Source: CALODP01 sp942492055
GTDB taxonomy: Bacteria > Bacteroidota > Ignavibacteria > Ignavibacteriales > Melioribacteraceae
DNA: 64,000 nucleotides
NCBI GenBank assembly: GCA_942492055.1
Contig: CALODP010000007.1
Location: 46,191-110,190 of the forward strand
Reading direction: 5' to 3'
Shown: positions 26,206-34,840 of the stretch, piece by piece
How the letters are laid out: the number at the start of each line of letters is the position of its first letter
Position numbering within the stretch: the first letter of the stretch is position 1
Translations under genes and position numbers: made by a program
Notes under the pieces: generated by a model
The model's database searches: none
What the model was told of the DNA's origin: nothing
What the model saw: the letters and a program-made list of their open reading frames with translations, nothing else

Positions 26206-28902
26206 TCAAGCTTCCTCATTCAGCATCCGCTCAAGTACTTCTAGAGCTCCTTCGAAATCGTATTCTTCTATCTTTAATTTCAGCTTATTCAACTCATTCT
26301 TTTTATTAAGATATCCCTCTAAGTCTTTGACCATCTCAACCGATTCCGAATCATAGTTTTCCAGTAGCTCCTTTAATTCATTCAATTTTCTGTCATATTC
26401 TTCCTTGCTCATTTTTCTTTTTTTCTCCGGCATTGTCTCATCCCCCAATGCATTATTTATTTCTTCAATAATCGGGTTAAGCTCGTCGAGAACAATAGAT
26501 AGGAGTTCATTCAGATTGGCTCCGTCATTAGCTTTGAGATCATATTCCAGCTCTCTAACTTTCCGATTCAACTCTTTGGCTCCAAGGTTACCGGAAACAC
26601 CTTTAAGAGTATGCGCCAAACGAATAGCTAATTCATTTTCGTCATTATCAATTGCATCTACCATCTTCTCCTTAAAGTCGGAATTGGAATTGGCAAACTT
26701 CCTCAATAAATCTTTGTAGAGTCTTACATTCCCTCCTACGCGCCTAAGTCCATCACCAAAATCTATCCCCTTGATATCCGGTAGCATGATTTTTTCCTCG
26801 GTTAATCGTGGTTCTTGAGATTTCGGGATCTCTACGTCGGCGAATTCTTTTTTCGGTTTAATCCATCTGACAAGAGTTCCGAATACCTCATCGGGATCTA
26901 TCGGTTTACTAATAAAATCCTGCATTCCGACAGAGAGACATTTCTCCTTTATCCCCACCATTGCGTCGGCTGTCATCGCGATAATTGGCAAATCTTTAAA
27001 GAGTGGATTCTTCCTGATTTCTTTTGTCGATGTATATCCATCCATCTCGGGCATTTGCAAATCCATAAATACCAGATCATATTTCGAAGGAACACCGGAT
27101 GCCTCTATTTTTTCGAGAGCAATCTTTCCATTATCGGCAAGCTCAACGGTAAGCCCGACATCCTTAAAAAGCTCAACGGCGACTTGTTGATTTATTTCGT
27201 TATCTTCGGCGAGAAGAATTCTGGCTCCTCGAATATTTTTCATGGCCTCTTTATGTTTCTCCCCTTTTTCCACTCTGCTGGAAATAATAGTCTCTTTTCC
27301 GAACACATTCATAATTGCGTTAAAAAGAACGGAATATGTAAAAGGCTTAGCAAGAGCATAATCAACACTTAGTCTACCGGCTTGTCGGGATATTTCATCC
27401 TTTCCGTAAGCACTAACAAAAATAATTTTCAGCTTGTCGAATTCTTTATCTTCTCTGATTTTTCTTACGGTTTCCAACCCATCGATTCCGGGCATGAGCC
27501 AATCGATAATCAACAGATCGTAATGCTCTCTTTTTAATTCATCAAGAGTTTCAAATCCGGAAGAGACAGTTTTCACATTGAATGAAAAGCTACTTATGGT
27601 TTCGCTGAAAATAAGTCTTGCTGTTTCATTATCGTCACATGCCAAAACTTTCAGCCCTTTCAGATCCTCATTGATAGGGAGTTCTCTTTTTTTCTGTTCC
27701 GATTGAATACCGAAAGTCGCTGAAAAATAAAAAGAAGAGCCTTTTCCATATTCACTTTCAAGCCATGTATCCCCTTCCATCAAATTTGCCAGCTTCTTGC
27801 TAATAGCCAATCCGAGCCCGGTTCCTCCGTACTTTCTGGTAGTAGAAGAATCTGCTTGCGAAAAAGCCCTGAACATTTTCTCTTTTTGCTCATCGGTCAA
27901 CCCGATCCCGGTATCTCTAACGCAGAACTCCAATTTGATTTTCTCTTCTCTTCTCTCCGCAATTTTCACATCAACCACAATTTCACCTTCGGCGGTGAAC
28001 TTGACCGAGTTACTACAGTAATTCGTGATAATTTGAGCTACTCTGAGAGGATCTCCGATAAGAGAAAAAGGAACATCCTGAGCAACATGAATGGCGAATT
28101 CCAGTCCTTTGTCTTGCGCTTTTTGCGAAATAAGATTTGTAACGGAATTAAGCACCTGCTCAAGGTCGAAATCAACCGATTCGACAGATAGTTTGCCGGC
28201 TTCAATTTTCGAGAAATCCAGAATATCGTTAATAATACCTAGAAGGGATTGCGCAGCTTGTTCAATTTTGACAAGATAATCTTTTTGTTTCGGATTAAGA
28301 TCTGTTTTTAGCGCAAGGTGAGATAACCCGATTATTGCGTTCATAGGAGTACGAATCTCATGTGACATTGTAGCAAGAAACTGGCTCTTAGCCTGTGTAG
28401 CTGATTCGGCAATATCTTTTGCCTCGTTAAGTTCATTGGCTCTAAGACTAAGCTCAGAGTTTTTCTCTTTCAAAAGTCTCATTAATTCTTCATTGCTCAT
28501 CCTATTAAAAATCTCACTTTGCACTTGGGCGGTTTCTTTCGAAATATTCTTCAGATCATAATCAGCAATCCGTTTGATGGCCTTAATGATGAATTCTCCG
28601 TTCTCACCCACGAGAGATTCGGTTTCGTCGAAAAACAACTCGAACAAATCATCAACACTAAGAGGTATTGCGCAAATGAATCTGAAATGAAGCTCAAGCT
28701 CTTTTTTTTCACTAATGGCAAGTTCAATCTTAAGATTACTTCCCTTTTCAATAGTATATCTTCCGATTTCCGATATAACCGTGGCTAGACGAGTAGTTTG
28801 AATGGCGTTAATTCCCAAATTAGCGCACACCAATCTCATTTTATTTCGAACTCGATGAACGCAGTCCATTTCTTTTACAAGACATTCTCCGATACTGATC
28901 AT
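26206..28902 (-). CDS. Hybrid histidine kinase: RsbW/T-like domain, HisKA, ATPase, two receivers, Hpt
   Basis: This 898-aa cytoplasmic protein has, in order: an N-terminal RsbT/RsbW-like GHKL segment (VHRVRNKMRLVCANLGINAI, TRLATVISEIGRYTIEKG, ~15-60), a coiled coil, HisKA with MSHEIRTPMNAIIGLSH (~180), ATPase (NYCSNSVKFT, RDTGIGLTDEQ, RKYGGTGLGLAISKKL), receiver 1 (IIDWLMPGIDG), receiver 2 (FMDLQMPEMDG), an Hpt domain (RLAHTLKGVSGNLGA, ~770) and a short helical tail ending YDFEGALEVLERM. It starts within an ATGA overlap with the RsbX-like gene, tying it to the stressosome genes. It can run a full His-Asp-His-Asp relay, and its Hpt could pass phosphate to the receiver-phosphatase downstream (inference). 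Confidence 0.95.
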   Translation of the reverse strand: MISIGECLVKEMDCVHRVRNKMRLVCANLGINAIQTTRLATVISEIGRYTIEKGSNLKIELAISEKKELELHFRFICAIPLSVDDLFELFFDETESLVGENGEFIIKAIKRIADYDLKNISKETAQVQSEIFNRMSNEELMRLLKEKNSELSLRANELNEAKDIAESATQAKSQFLATMSHEIRTPMNAIIGLSHLALKTDLNPKQKDYLVKIEQAAQSLLGIINDILDFSKIEAGKLSVESVDFDLEQVLNSVTNLISQKAQDKGLEFAIHVAQDVPFSLIGDPLRVAQIITNYCSNSVKFTAEGEIVVDVKIAERREEKIKLEFCVRDTGIGLTDEQKEKMFRAFSQADSSTTRKYGGTGLGLAISKKLANLMEGDTWLESEYGKGSSFYFSATFGIQSEQKKRELPINEDLKGLKVLACDDNETARLIFSETISSFSFNVKTVSSGFETLDELKREHYDLLIIDWLMPGIDGLETVRKIREDKEFDKLKIIFVSAYGKDEISRQAGRLSVDYALAKPFTYSVLFNAIMNVFGKETIISSRVEKGEKHKEAMKNIRGARILLAEDNEINQQVAVELFKDVGLTVELADNGKIALEKIEASGVPSKYDLVFMDLQMPEMDGYTSTKEIRKNPLFKDLPIIAMTADAMVGIKEKCLSVGMQDFISKPIDPDEVFGTLVRWIKPKKEFADVEIPKSQEPRLTEEKIMLPDIKGIDFGDGLRRVGGNVRLYKDLLRKFANSNSDFKEKMVDAIDNDENELAIRLAHTLKGVSGNLGAKELNRKVRELEYDLKANDGANLNELLSIVLDELNPIIEEINNALGDETMPEKKRKMSKEEYDRKLNELKELLENYDSESVEMVKDLEGYLNKKNELNKLKLKIEEYDFEGALEVLERMLNEEA

Positions 28903-29483
28903 GATAAGGCCCTCAATGTTATAATTGAAGCGTCGTCATTATTTTTTTTGAATTTGTTCAGAAGAGAATGAGCAACTTCTTTGGCAGATTGATACTTAAT
29001 CTCAGGAACATCAAGAATATCAAAGTGCTCTTTAATTCCGTCCGAATACATAACAATAGTGTCATTCGGGTGAAGATCATAGGAATAGACTTTAGGAGTA
29101 GGCATAGTTAAGCCAATTATTCCGTCACGAGGAACAAACTTCCCATTATTTCTTTCCAATCTTCTGACGGTAATATTCCCTATCCCGACATAATCAATTT
29201 TGTCCGATTTTTTATCCACTCTGCATAAGGCTATAACGGCTCCTCGAGTTCTCAAAAGACGATCATGTAGTAGCTCTAGTATTCTTTCCAGTTCCTTATT
29301 GTAATTGCTCTCAAGTACTTCTATAGCCATCATAGCGACAGAATGGGCTTCTTTTCCATGCCCCAGAACATCAATAAGACAAAAGAGGGTGAAGCTGTTG
29401 AATTCTTTTATAAAAACAGCGTCACCGGATTTATTCTCCTCCACAAGTAACGGAGCGACTATTGAGAAATAATCAAGTTCCAT
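28899..29483 (-). CDS. rsbX: RsbX-like PP2C phosphatase
   Basis: The 194-aa protein is a single SpoIIE/PP2C-type phosphatase domain with metal-binding aspartates in IDVLGHGKEA (~37-46), MYSDGIKEH (~145-153) and NNDDASIITL (C-terminus). Its size, single-domain form and place after rsbT match RsbX, which dephosphorylates RsbS and RsbR and resets the stressosome. It overlaps the rsbT-like gene by 11 nt and the hybrid kinase gene by 4 nt. Symbol assigned from context plus domain; substrate specificity is inferred. Confidence 0.85.
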   Translation of the reverse strand: MELDYFSIVAPLLVEENKSGDAVFIKEFNSFTLFCLIDVLGHGKEAHSVAMMAIEVLESNYNKELERILELLHDRLLRTRGAVIALCRVDKKSDKIDYVGIGNITVRRLERNNGKFVPRDGIIGLTMPTPKVYSYDLHPNDTIVMYSDGIKEHFDILDVPEIKYQSAKEVAHSLLNKFKKNNDDASIITLRALS

Positions 29484-29907
29484 CTATATTTCTCCATTTT
29501 CGTGTTACTATTGTTGTCCCTTTATTGACTTCTGATTTTATGGAATGCTCGTCCATTATTCTTTTGAGACTGGCAAGACCCAAGCCAAGACTATTTTTTC
29601 TCGTAGTAAAGTGATCTTCTACGGCCTTTTCGATATCAGGAATTCCCGGCCCGGAATCGGTAGCGGTAATTTCTATTCCGATTTGGAAGGCGTTGTGGAG
29701 AATCTCTATAGAAATTTCACCGGTTTCGGCATATTTAATAATATTGGTGGCCAGTTCGGAGACTACGGTTGAAATCAAAACCTGGCTTGTCATATCGAAC
29801 CCTGCCTTTTCCGACATTATTTTCGCTTCGATAACTGCGGTATGAAAATCCTCTGCTTCCCACAACCGAATAACTCTCTTTTCCTCTTTGCAAAGAATTT
29901 CACTCAT
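29473..29907 (-). CDS. rsbT: RsbT-like serine kinase / anti-sigma-type ATPase
   Basis: I use the ATG at 29905-29907 (MSEILCKEEKRVIRL, 144 aa); the longer frame runs back into rsbS. It is a stand-alone GHKL kinase with N-box STVVSELATNIIKYA (~50-64), G1 TATDSGPGIPDIEKA (~84-98) and G2 NSLGLGLASLKRIMDE (~108-123). RsbT is held by the stressosome, phosphorylates RsbS and RsbR under stress, and is released to activate a downstream partner. That partner is RsbU in Bacillus; here no rsbU or sigB follows, and the hybrid kinase is the likely recipient (inference). It overlaps rsbS by 8 nt. Confidence 0.9.
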   Translation of the reverse strand: MSEILCKEEKRVIRLWEAEDFHTAVIEAKIMSEKAGFDMTSQVLISTVVSELATNIIKYAETGEISIEILHNAFQIGIEITATDSGPGIPDIEKAVEDHFTTRKNSLGLGLASLKRIMDEHSIKSEVNKGTTIVTRKWRNIDGT

Positions 29908-30355
29908 CGCTTTCTCCTTCTTCCTCGGAGAATTCATCGGTCTCTTCTTCATCTATTACTCCGTCGTTTGGAATTTGCTCGGTGCTTTGTTCTTTAAAGT
30001 ACTCCAAGGCATCTTCCATACTAAGGAAAGAAGTAATTCCATCTGTCTTAACAGAAAGATCGAGCAATGAAATTACAATACCCGGACTAATCCCAACAAA
30101 TACTGATTTGACTCCAAGCAGATCAGTCATCAACGAGATATCGGCTAATTGCTTAAATTCCCGACTATCCAGTATATCGACAGCGGAAAAGTCAATAATA
30201 ATTCCTCTTGCTCTGAAAGACTTTATCCTATCAAGCAAGGAGTTTCCAAATTCAGCTATTCCCTTATCGTTCAGCTCGGAAGGGAGTGTCAGAATCAAGC
30301 AACCTTCAATCAGGTTAATAGCCGAAGTAAATGAAGAAAATGAAATTTGTTCCAT
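29900..30355 (-). CDS. rsbS: RsbS-like STAS scaffold protein with acidic tail
   Basis: The 151-aa protein has a STAS domain (~14-118) with GCLILTLPSELNDKGIAEFG and the phospho-acceptor region IIIDFSAVDILDSREFKQLADIS, where S64 aligns with the regulatory Ser59 of Bacillus RsbS, then VFVGISPGIVISLLDL. Unlike Bacillus RsbS it carries an extra ~30-residue C-terminal tail that is almost entirely Asp/Glu (DEEETDEFSEEEGESDE). RsbS is the core stressosome subunit binding RsbT. The gene lies 13 nt after rsbR. The role of the acidic tail is unknown. Confidence 0.92.
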   Translation of the reverse strand: MEQISFSSFTSAINLIEGCLILTLPSELNDKGIAEFGNSLLDRIKSFRARGIIIDFSAVDILDSREFKQLADISLMTDLLGVKSVFVGISPGIVISLLDLSVKTDGITSFLSMEDALEYFKEQSTEQIPNDGVIDEEETDEFSEEEGESDE

Positions 30356-30368
30356 TCCTACTCCGGTA

Positions 30369-31178
30369 TTATTTTTTCTCTTGTTTTACTTCCAGATTGA
30401 TAAGATTAAAAGCCTCATATAACGCGTCACTAAGAGTTGAGTTTGTTCTTATATCGGTCATATCAACCCCCAAATGAACAATAGTCTGAGCAACTGCGGG
30501 AGAGACTCCGGAAATAATGCAAGGACACCCCATCAGTTTAGTAGCTTTGGTTATTTTAATCAAATGATTCGCGACGGCAGTATCAACTGCTGCTACCCCC
30601 TGAATATCCAGAATAATAACTTTTGCAGATGTTTCCACAATTTTGTTTAGCATTGTTTCCATCATCTGTTGCGATCTTGCGGAGTCAACAACACCAATAA
30701 CCGGAAGAATTACAATTCCTTCCCAGAGCTTAATAGCAGGAGTGGAAATTTCCCGAATAGTTCTGGCTTGTTCTTTCAGACGTTCTTCATGTTTTACTCT
30801 TTCGGTGATATCCAAAATATACTCAAGCCCACCGACCAGATTCCCTTTATCGTCCTTAAGAGGAGCTACAAAATACTCTACTGGAACAGAAGAACCGTTG
30901 ATTTTAATTTCGTTACGAGCAGATGTAGAGCTTTCTTCTTCGATGGCTTTTTTCATACAACAATTTTCGGTGTTACAATGAGCGGAATTGAAGATATTGT
31001 AGCATTTTTTCCCTTTTACTTCCTCAAGACTTTTTTTTATAACCTTTTCGCCGGATGTATTAAGATATATTATTTCCATATCTTTATTAACGGCCATAAC
31101 AGGGGTAGGAATTTGTTGAAGAATTTCTTCGGACAGATTAAATCCGTTTGAGTTTGAAGATAAGTTATTACTTTCCAT
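30369..31178 (-). CDS. rsbR: RsbR-like stressosome sensor with PAS and STAS domains
   Basis: The start is the ATG at 31176-31178 (MESNNLSSNS, 269 aa) with GGAGG 4-5 nt upstream. An N-terminal PAS domain (~18-127) with a cysteine group (C59, C68, C73, C74) and a PAC end (GGLEYILDITERVKHEERL) replaces the globin-like domain of Bacillus RsbR. The STAS domain (~150-262) keeps both phospho-threonines of RsbR, T200 in VAAVDTAVANHL (equivalent to T171) and T232 in PAVAQTIVHLG (equivalent to T205). It should form the sensory turrets of the stressosome; the PAS cysteines could bind a cofactor or sense redox state, which is inference. First gene of the operon. Confidence 0.94.
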   Translation of the reverse strand: MESNNLSSNSNGFNLSEEILQQIPTPVMAVNKDMEIIYLNTSGEKVIKKSLEEVKGKKCYNIFNSAHCNTENCCMKKAIEEESSTSARNEIKINGSSVPVEYFVAPLKDDKGNLVGGLEYILDITERVKHEERLKEQARTIREISTPAIKLWEGIVILPVIGVVDSARSQQMMETMLNKIVETSAKVIILDIQGVAAVDTAVANHLIKITKATKLMGCPCIISGVSPAVAQTIVHLGVDMTDIRTNSTLSDALYEAFNLINLEVKQEKK

Positions 31179-31315
31179 GTTCCCTCCGAAATAATGATTT
31201 GTAAGCACTTAATTTAGAAAGAATCGAAATTGTAATAGTCAACAACCATTATTCAAAAAAAATTCCATAAAAGAAATATTTTTAAGAAATTATTTTTTCG
31301 GAAAGAACATCAAAA

Positions 31316-31504
31316 TTAAAGAGCGGTAAAAATAATACCTATTAGTCCCCCTATTGAAAACAGGAGTCCCATGCCAAGTCGAACGAGATCCATAGCCGTA
31401 TGTTGATTACGTCCTCTCCTAACTTGCGAAGTATTGTCTCTAAGAAAGAATAATAAAAAGAATATTATTCCAGTTAGAAGCATAACTAAATAAAACTTTA
31501 TCAT
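31316..31504 (-). CDS. Small protein with two membrane segments
   Basis: From the ATG at 31502-31504 a 62-aa protein reads MIKFYLVMLLTGIIFFLLFF (TM1), a polar basic loop RDNTSQVRRGRNQHTAMDLV and a second hydrophobic helix LGMGLLFSIGGLIGIIFTAL. The two-helix hairpin with a basic loop is typical of small inner-membrane proteins. The ribosome binding site is weak (GGGGCG), and I do not recognise the family, so it may not be real. Confidence 0.45.
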   Translation of the reverse strand: MIKFYLVMLLTGIIFFLLFFLRDNTSQVRRGRNQHTAMDLVRLGMGLLFSIGGLIGIIFTAL

Positions 31505-31835
31505 TGTCGCGCCCCAGCGATTAGTCCCAAATATCAGACGACAATAATGTCGCAGAAACAAAAATAAGTTTTGCTTGTTTTATGCTCTAATGAGTAATTG
31601 GACTTTATGCCAATAACTCTATCAAATTAGAAAAACATTTAGGTGCGAATATAATAAAAGTGATATTAATTCAAAAGAATTAAAGGAAAACTACTAACAA
31701 TAGTTGGAGTAGTAGGAAAAAGGGGAAAAAAAAGCAAGTCCGACCAGGGGCTTGCTTCCATAACATCTCTAATCATCCATTCTGTTCCAAACACATCGGA
31801 TCTTGGATAGACACACACATATCAAAAAATTAAAC

Positions 31836-31868
31836 AAAAAAAAGCCCCAGCTAAAAAAGCAAGGGCTA
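31836..31868 (-). terminator. Terminator after tRNA-Val
   Basis: On the minus strand AGCCC (31863-31867) pairs with GGGCT (31843-31848) and is followed by eight T, just downstream of the tRNA 3' end. Confidence 0.75.
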
Positions 31869-31880
31869 AAAAATATTTTG

Positions 31881-31955
31881 TGGGAGCACATGGATTCGAA
31901 CCAAGGACCTTCTGCTTGTAAGGCAGACGCTCTAAACCAGCTGAGCTATGCTCCC
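31881..31955 (-). tRNA. tRNA-Val (anticodon UAC)
   Basis: The minus strand folds as a complete cloverleaf: acceptor GGGAGCA / TGCTCCC with discriminator A, D-arm AGCTCAGCTGGTTTAGAGC, anticodon stem TCTGC / GCAGA with loop CTTACAA (anticodon TAC), and T-arm with GGTTCGAATCC. The 3' CCA is not encoded (CAA follows). A terminator lies right behind it, so it is a single-tRNA unit. Confidence 0.95.
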
Positions 31956-32071
31956 TTGTTTTTGATTGGGACAATCATATTGCCAAACATCAAGACTGTA
32001 AACTTAGTGCTTTTTTCTATTTTACGCAAGTCTTTTTCAAAAAAAAGTATATTTTTTTTTTACTTTTCTTT

Positions 32072-32515
32072 TTATTTCTTTATTAAAGTCTCTAAATCCA
32101 ACAAAATAAGTAACCTATCATCCATCTTCGCAATTGAAATGATATATTCTTCACTAATCCCCCCAACCATCTTCGGAGGTTCTTCGGTAATATTACTGTT
32201 TATTCTTAAGACCTCTTTGACTTCATCAACAATAAAACCGATAGTTTTATCTTCCAGATTTACCACAACAATTCTGGTATCCTCATCCTTTTCGTTTGTT
32301 GGCAAGCCCAGCTTGGTTCTCAAATTAACAACAGGGGTCACTTTTCCTCTCAGATTAACCACTCCCTCGATATAGTTCGGAGTGTTAGGAACTCTGGTTA
32401 TTTCCATCATCCTAATGATTTCCTGCACTTTGACAATATCTATCCCGAATTCTTCATTAGCGATTCTAAAACTTACTAATTGAATAATTTCTTCCATAGT
32501 ATCTATGTTATCCAT
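32072..32515 (-). CDS. cheW: Chemotaxis coupling protein CheW
   Basis: The 147-aa protein is a single CheW domain coupling receptors to the CheA kinase. Signatures are IIQLVSFRIANEEFGIDIVKVQEI (~10-33), the receptor/kinase-binding loop TRVPNTPNYIEGVVNLRGKVTPVVNLRTKLGL (~40-71) and GFIVDEVKEVLRI (~93-105). The start has CGGAGG 7 nt upstream. It lies 53 nt behind the chemoreceptor gene, probably in one transcript. No cheA, cheY, cheB or cheR is in the window. Confidence 0.95.
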   Translation of the reverse strand: MDNIDTMEEIIQLVSFRIANEEFGIDIVKVQEIIRMMEITRVPNTPNYIEGVVNLRGKVTPVVNLRTKLGLPTNEKDEDTRIVVVNLEDKTIGFIVDEVKEVLRINSNITEEPPKMVGGISEEYIISIAKMDDRLLILLDLETLIKK

Positions 32516-32535
32516 TCTAACCTCCGTTATAGGGA

Positions 32536-32563
32536 AGGGCTACCAAAACTAATTGGCAGCCCT
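32536..32563 (-). other. Intercistronic stem-loop between mcp and cheW
   Basis: An 11-bp stem with one mismatch (32536-32546 with 32553-32563, AGGGCT/AGCCCT ends). On the minus strand no T-run follows it, so it is more likely a partial terminator or mRNA-stability element setting the mcp:cheW ratio than a full terminator. Confidence 0.5.
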
Positions 32564-32568
32564 CGTTT

Positions 32569-34704
32569 TTATTGATTCAATAGCCGGGGAGCTACTAGTT
32601 CGTTGTAATTATTCTTTATGGCTCTTCTATCATTTGAAATACGAAATTTCTCTACAATATTTTGTAGATTATCCGTAAGATTATTCAGATCCTCTGCGGC
32701 TCTCGCGATCTGTTGCGTTCCTGCTGCTGACTCATGAGAAACTGAAGTAATTGCTTCAATGTTTTTACTAATCTGCTCAGCGGCCGAGGATTGTTCCTCA
32801 CCGGCAACTGCAACTTGTCCGATAAGATCTTCGACTTCCTTAGACGAAGTTATTATTTCTTTCAGAGCATCTCCTGCCTTATTTGCTAATTCTCTTCCTT
32901 TGGCAACTTCATCTGTTCCTTCGGAGATGGAGGATACAGCGTCGGATGTATCTTCTTGTATCTGTTTAATCATACTCTCGATTTCTTTTGTTGCTTTTGT
33001 GGTTCTTTCTGCCAGCTTTCTAACTTCATCCGCAACAACCGCAAACCCTCGTCCTTGCTCTCCTGCTCTTGCTGCTTCTATTGCGGCGTTTAGAGCTAAC
33101 AGGTTTGTTTGATCGGCGATATCATCAATGACTTGAATAATTTCTCCGATTTGATCACTACTTTTTCCAAGCTCATTAACCATATTCGCGGCTCTTTGAA
33201 CAACTTCTGCAATTCTATTCATACCACTTACGGTTTGGATTACAACTTCTCCCCCCTCGGTAGCAATTTCACCTGATTTTTTAGCACTTTCCGAAGCAGA
33301 TGAAGCATTTTGAGAGGTTTGTAGAATTGTTGAAGTCATCTGTTCAACAGCAGTAGCAACTTCGGAAGTTTGCACACTTTGTTCTTGGGCTCCGGAGGCC
33401 ATTTGTTCGGCGCTAGAAGAAATTTCCGAACTAGCGCTAGCTGTTGCGTGAACGGCTTCGTTTACCTCGTAAATTACATTGTCAAGGCTTTCACCGAGAT
33501 TGTTTACATATTGTTGTAGTCGTCTATAGTTTCCTCGATATTCTCCTTCCAAACGGGCTGTTAGATCTCCGGAGGCTAATACTTCAAGTACCTTTTCAGA
33601 TTCTCTGATTGGCCCTACAATTGCTTCAATTGTCTTATTAAAACCGTCTACAATCTCTCTATATCCACCTTCGAATTTGTCAGCATTTCCTTTTGTATCA
33701 AGCTGTCCTTCCACAGCAGCCTCAGTAAGCATATCCGTTTCTTTTTTCAGTTCTCTAAGTGTATGAGTAATTTTATTGAAAGCCGGTGAAATCAAGTCAT
33801 CTTTATCCTCAATCTCTAGCGTCTGAGTAACATCTCCTTCGGAAACTTTATGCATTGTCATAACAAACATTTCCAACCCTTCGGCGAACTGATCCATTGC
33901 CAACGCCATTTGCCCTATTTCATCCTTTGCTTCTACATTTGCTCTTTCTCTGATATGTCCTTTTTTGAGAGACTCAGCTAATTTCAATACTTTACTAACC
34001 GGTTGCTTAATTCCATTTGCGATGAAGATCCCAAGAAGAAGTGAAACAATAATTCCAATCACGGCTAAAATAATAATTACAGATCTGGAATAGTTCGCTT
34101 CTGCCATTGAAGTGCTCAACGATTCTGAAGTGTTTTTATCGATAACAGCAATCAATTCATCAAGCTTAGTTTTTGATTTTAAATATGCTCCTCTGGATTG
34201 TAATGAAATCTCAAATGCTTCATCCTCCAGATTCTTTATCTCTTCATTGTTTCCCTCTTGTTTTCTTTTTACGAGCGCATCTTCTTTTTTGGAAACTCTG
34301 ATCAGATTATTATCGTGACTTTCCCATTCTTCGAGAAGTACTTTATACTCATTCCATATTCTCTGCTCAATCTCTCCTTTTGAAAGGGCTTCATATACAC
34401 CAATAGATTCATTCATTCTTGACATTTGCTTTTCAATCCAACCGTATTGAGCTTCTCTAACCTCTCCTGTAAAGCGTCTGGATATTAATCCTCTCTCACC
34501 GGTAATCACCCCCATTTGAGTACCATCTATAGTAAGCAAATGTTTAATACCTGGCATATCTCTTTTTGCTATTAATTCAAGCGAATCCCCGGTTGAATTA
34601 ATACCAATTACTCCTGCTCCCCCAATTATCGCCGAAATAATTGTTACGGAAATAAAGCCAAGCATTAGTTTCGTACCAACCTTCATCGATTTCAATAATT
34701 TCAT
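32569..34704 (-). CDS. Methyl-accepting chemotaxis protein with poly-HAMP region
   Basis: The 711-aa receptor has TM1 (~14-35), a ~170-residue helical periplasmic domain of the four-helix-bundle type, TM2 (~209-233), then a canonical HAMP (~234-285) followed by two or three further HAMP-like repeats up to ~420 (KVSEGDVTQTLEIEDKDDL, AAVEGQLDTKGNADKFEG, VLASGDLTARLEGEYRG). The signalling tip IGEIIQVIDDIADQTNLLALNAAIEAARAGEQGRGFAVVADEVRKLAERT (~535-585) is perfectly conserved, and EEQSSAAEQISKNIEAI lies in the returning adaptation helix. There is no C-terminal CheR-docking pentapeptide. The ligand is unknown. Upstream of cheW in the same direction. Confidence 0.95.
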   Translation of the reverse strand: MKLLKSMKVGTKLMLGFISVTIISAIIGGAGVIGINSTGDSLELIAKRDMPGIKHLLTIDGTQMGVITGERGLISRRFTGEVREAQYGWIEKQMSRMNESIGVYEALSKGEIEQRIWNEYKVLLEEWESHDNNLIRVSKKEDALVKRKQEGNNEEIKNLEDEAFEISLQSRGAYLKSKTKLDELIAVIDKNTSESLSTSMAEANYSRSVIIILAVIGIIVSLLLGIFIANGIKQPVSKVLKLAESLKKGHIRERANVEAKDEIGQMALAMDQFAEGLEMFVMTMHKVSEGDVTQTLEIEDKDDLISPAFNKITHTLRELKKETDMLTEAAVEGQLDTKGNADKFEGGYREIVDGFNKTIEAIVGPIRESEKVLEVLASGDLTARLEGEYRGNYRRLQQYVNNLGESLDNVIYEVNEAVHATASASSEISSSAEQMASGAQEQSVQTSEVATAVEQMTSTILQTSQNASSASESAKKSGEIATEGGEVVIQTVSGMNRIAEVVQRAANMVNELGKSSDQIGEIIQVIDDIADQTNLLALNAAIEAARAGEQGRGFAVVADEVRKLAERTTKATKEIESMIKQIQEDTSDAVSSISEGTDEVAKGRELANKAGDALKEIITSSKEVEDLIGQVAVAGEEQSSAAEQISKNIEAITSVSHESAAGTQQIARAAEDLNNLTDNLQNIVEKFRISNDRRAIKNNYNELVAPRLLNQ

Positions 34705-34840
34705 CGCATCTCCAGCTTAATATTATTTTATTTTAGTTTTTTTATTTAGATAAAGCGTCATTAAGGTATTATTTTCCCTTGGTAAGTTTCGTTAAAAAAA
34801 AGTTGGTATGCTATAAATCGTTGTAAATGGTAAGATTCTG

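Noticed and set aside
32536..32570. Plus-strand rho-independent terminator (stem followed by CGTTTTTATT)
   Set aside because: No plus-strand gene lies upstream; on the coding (minus) strand the T-run is on the wrong side, so it is reported only as an intercistronic stem-loop.
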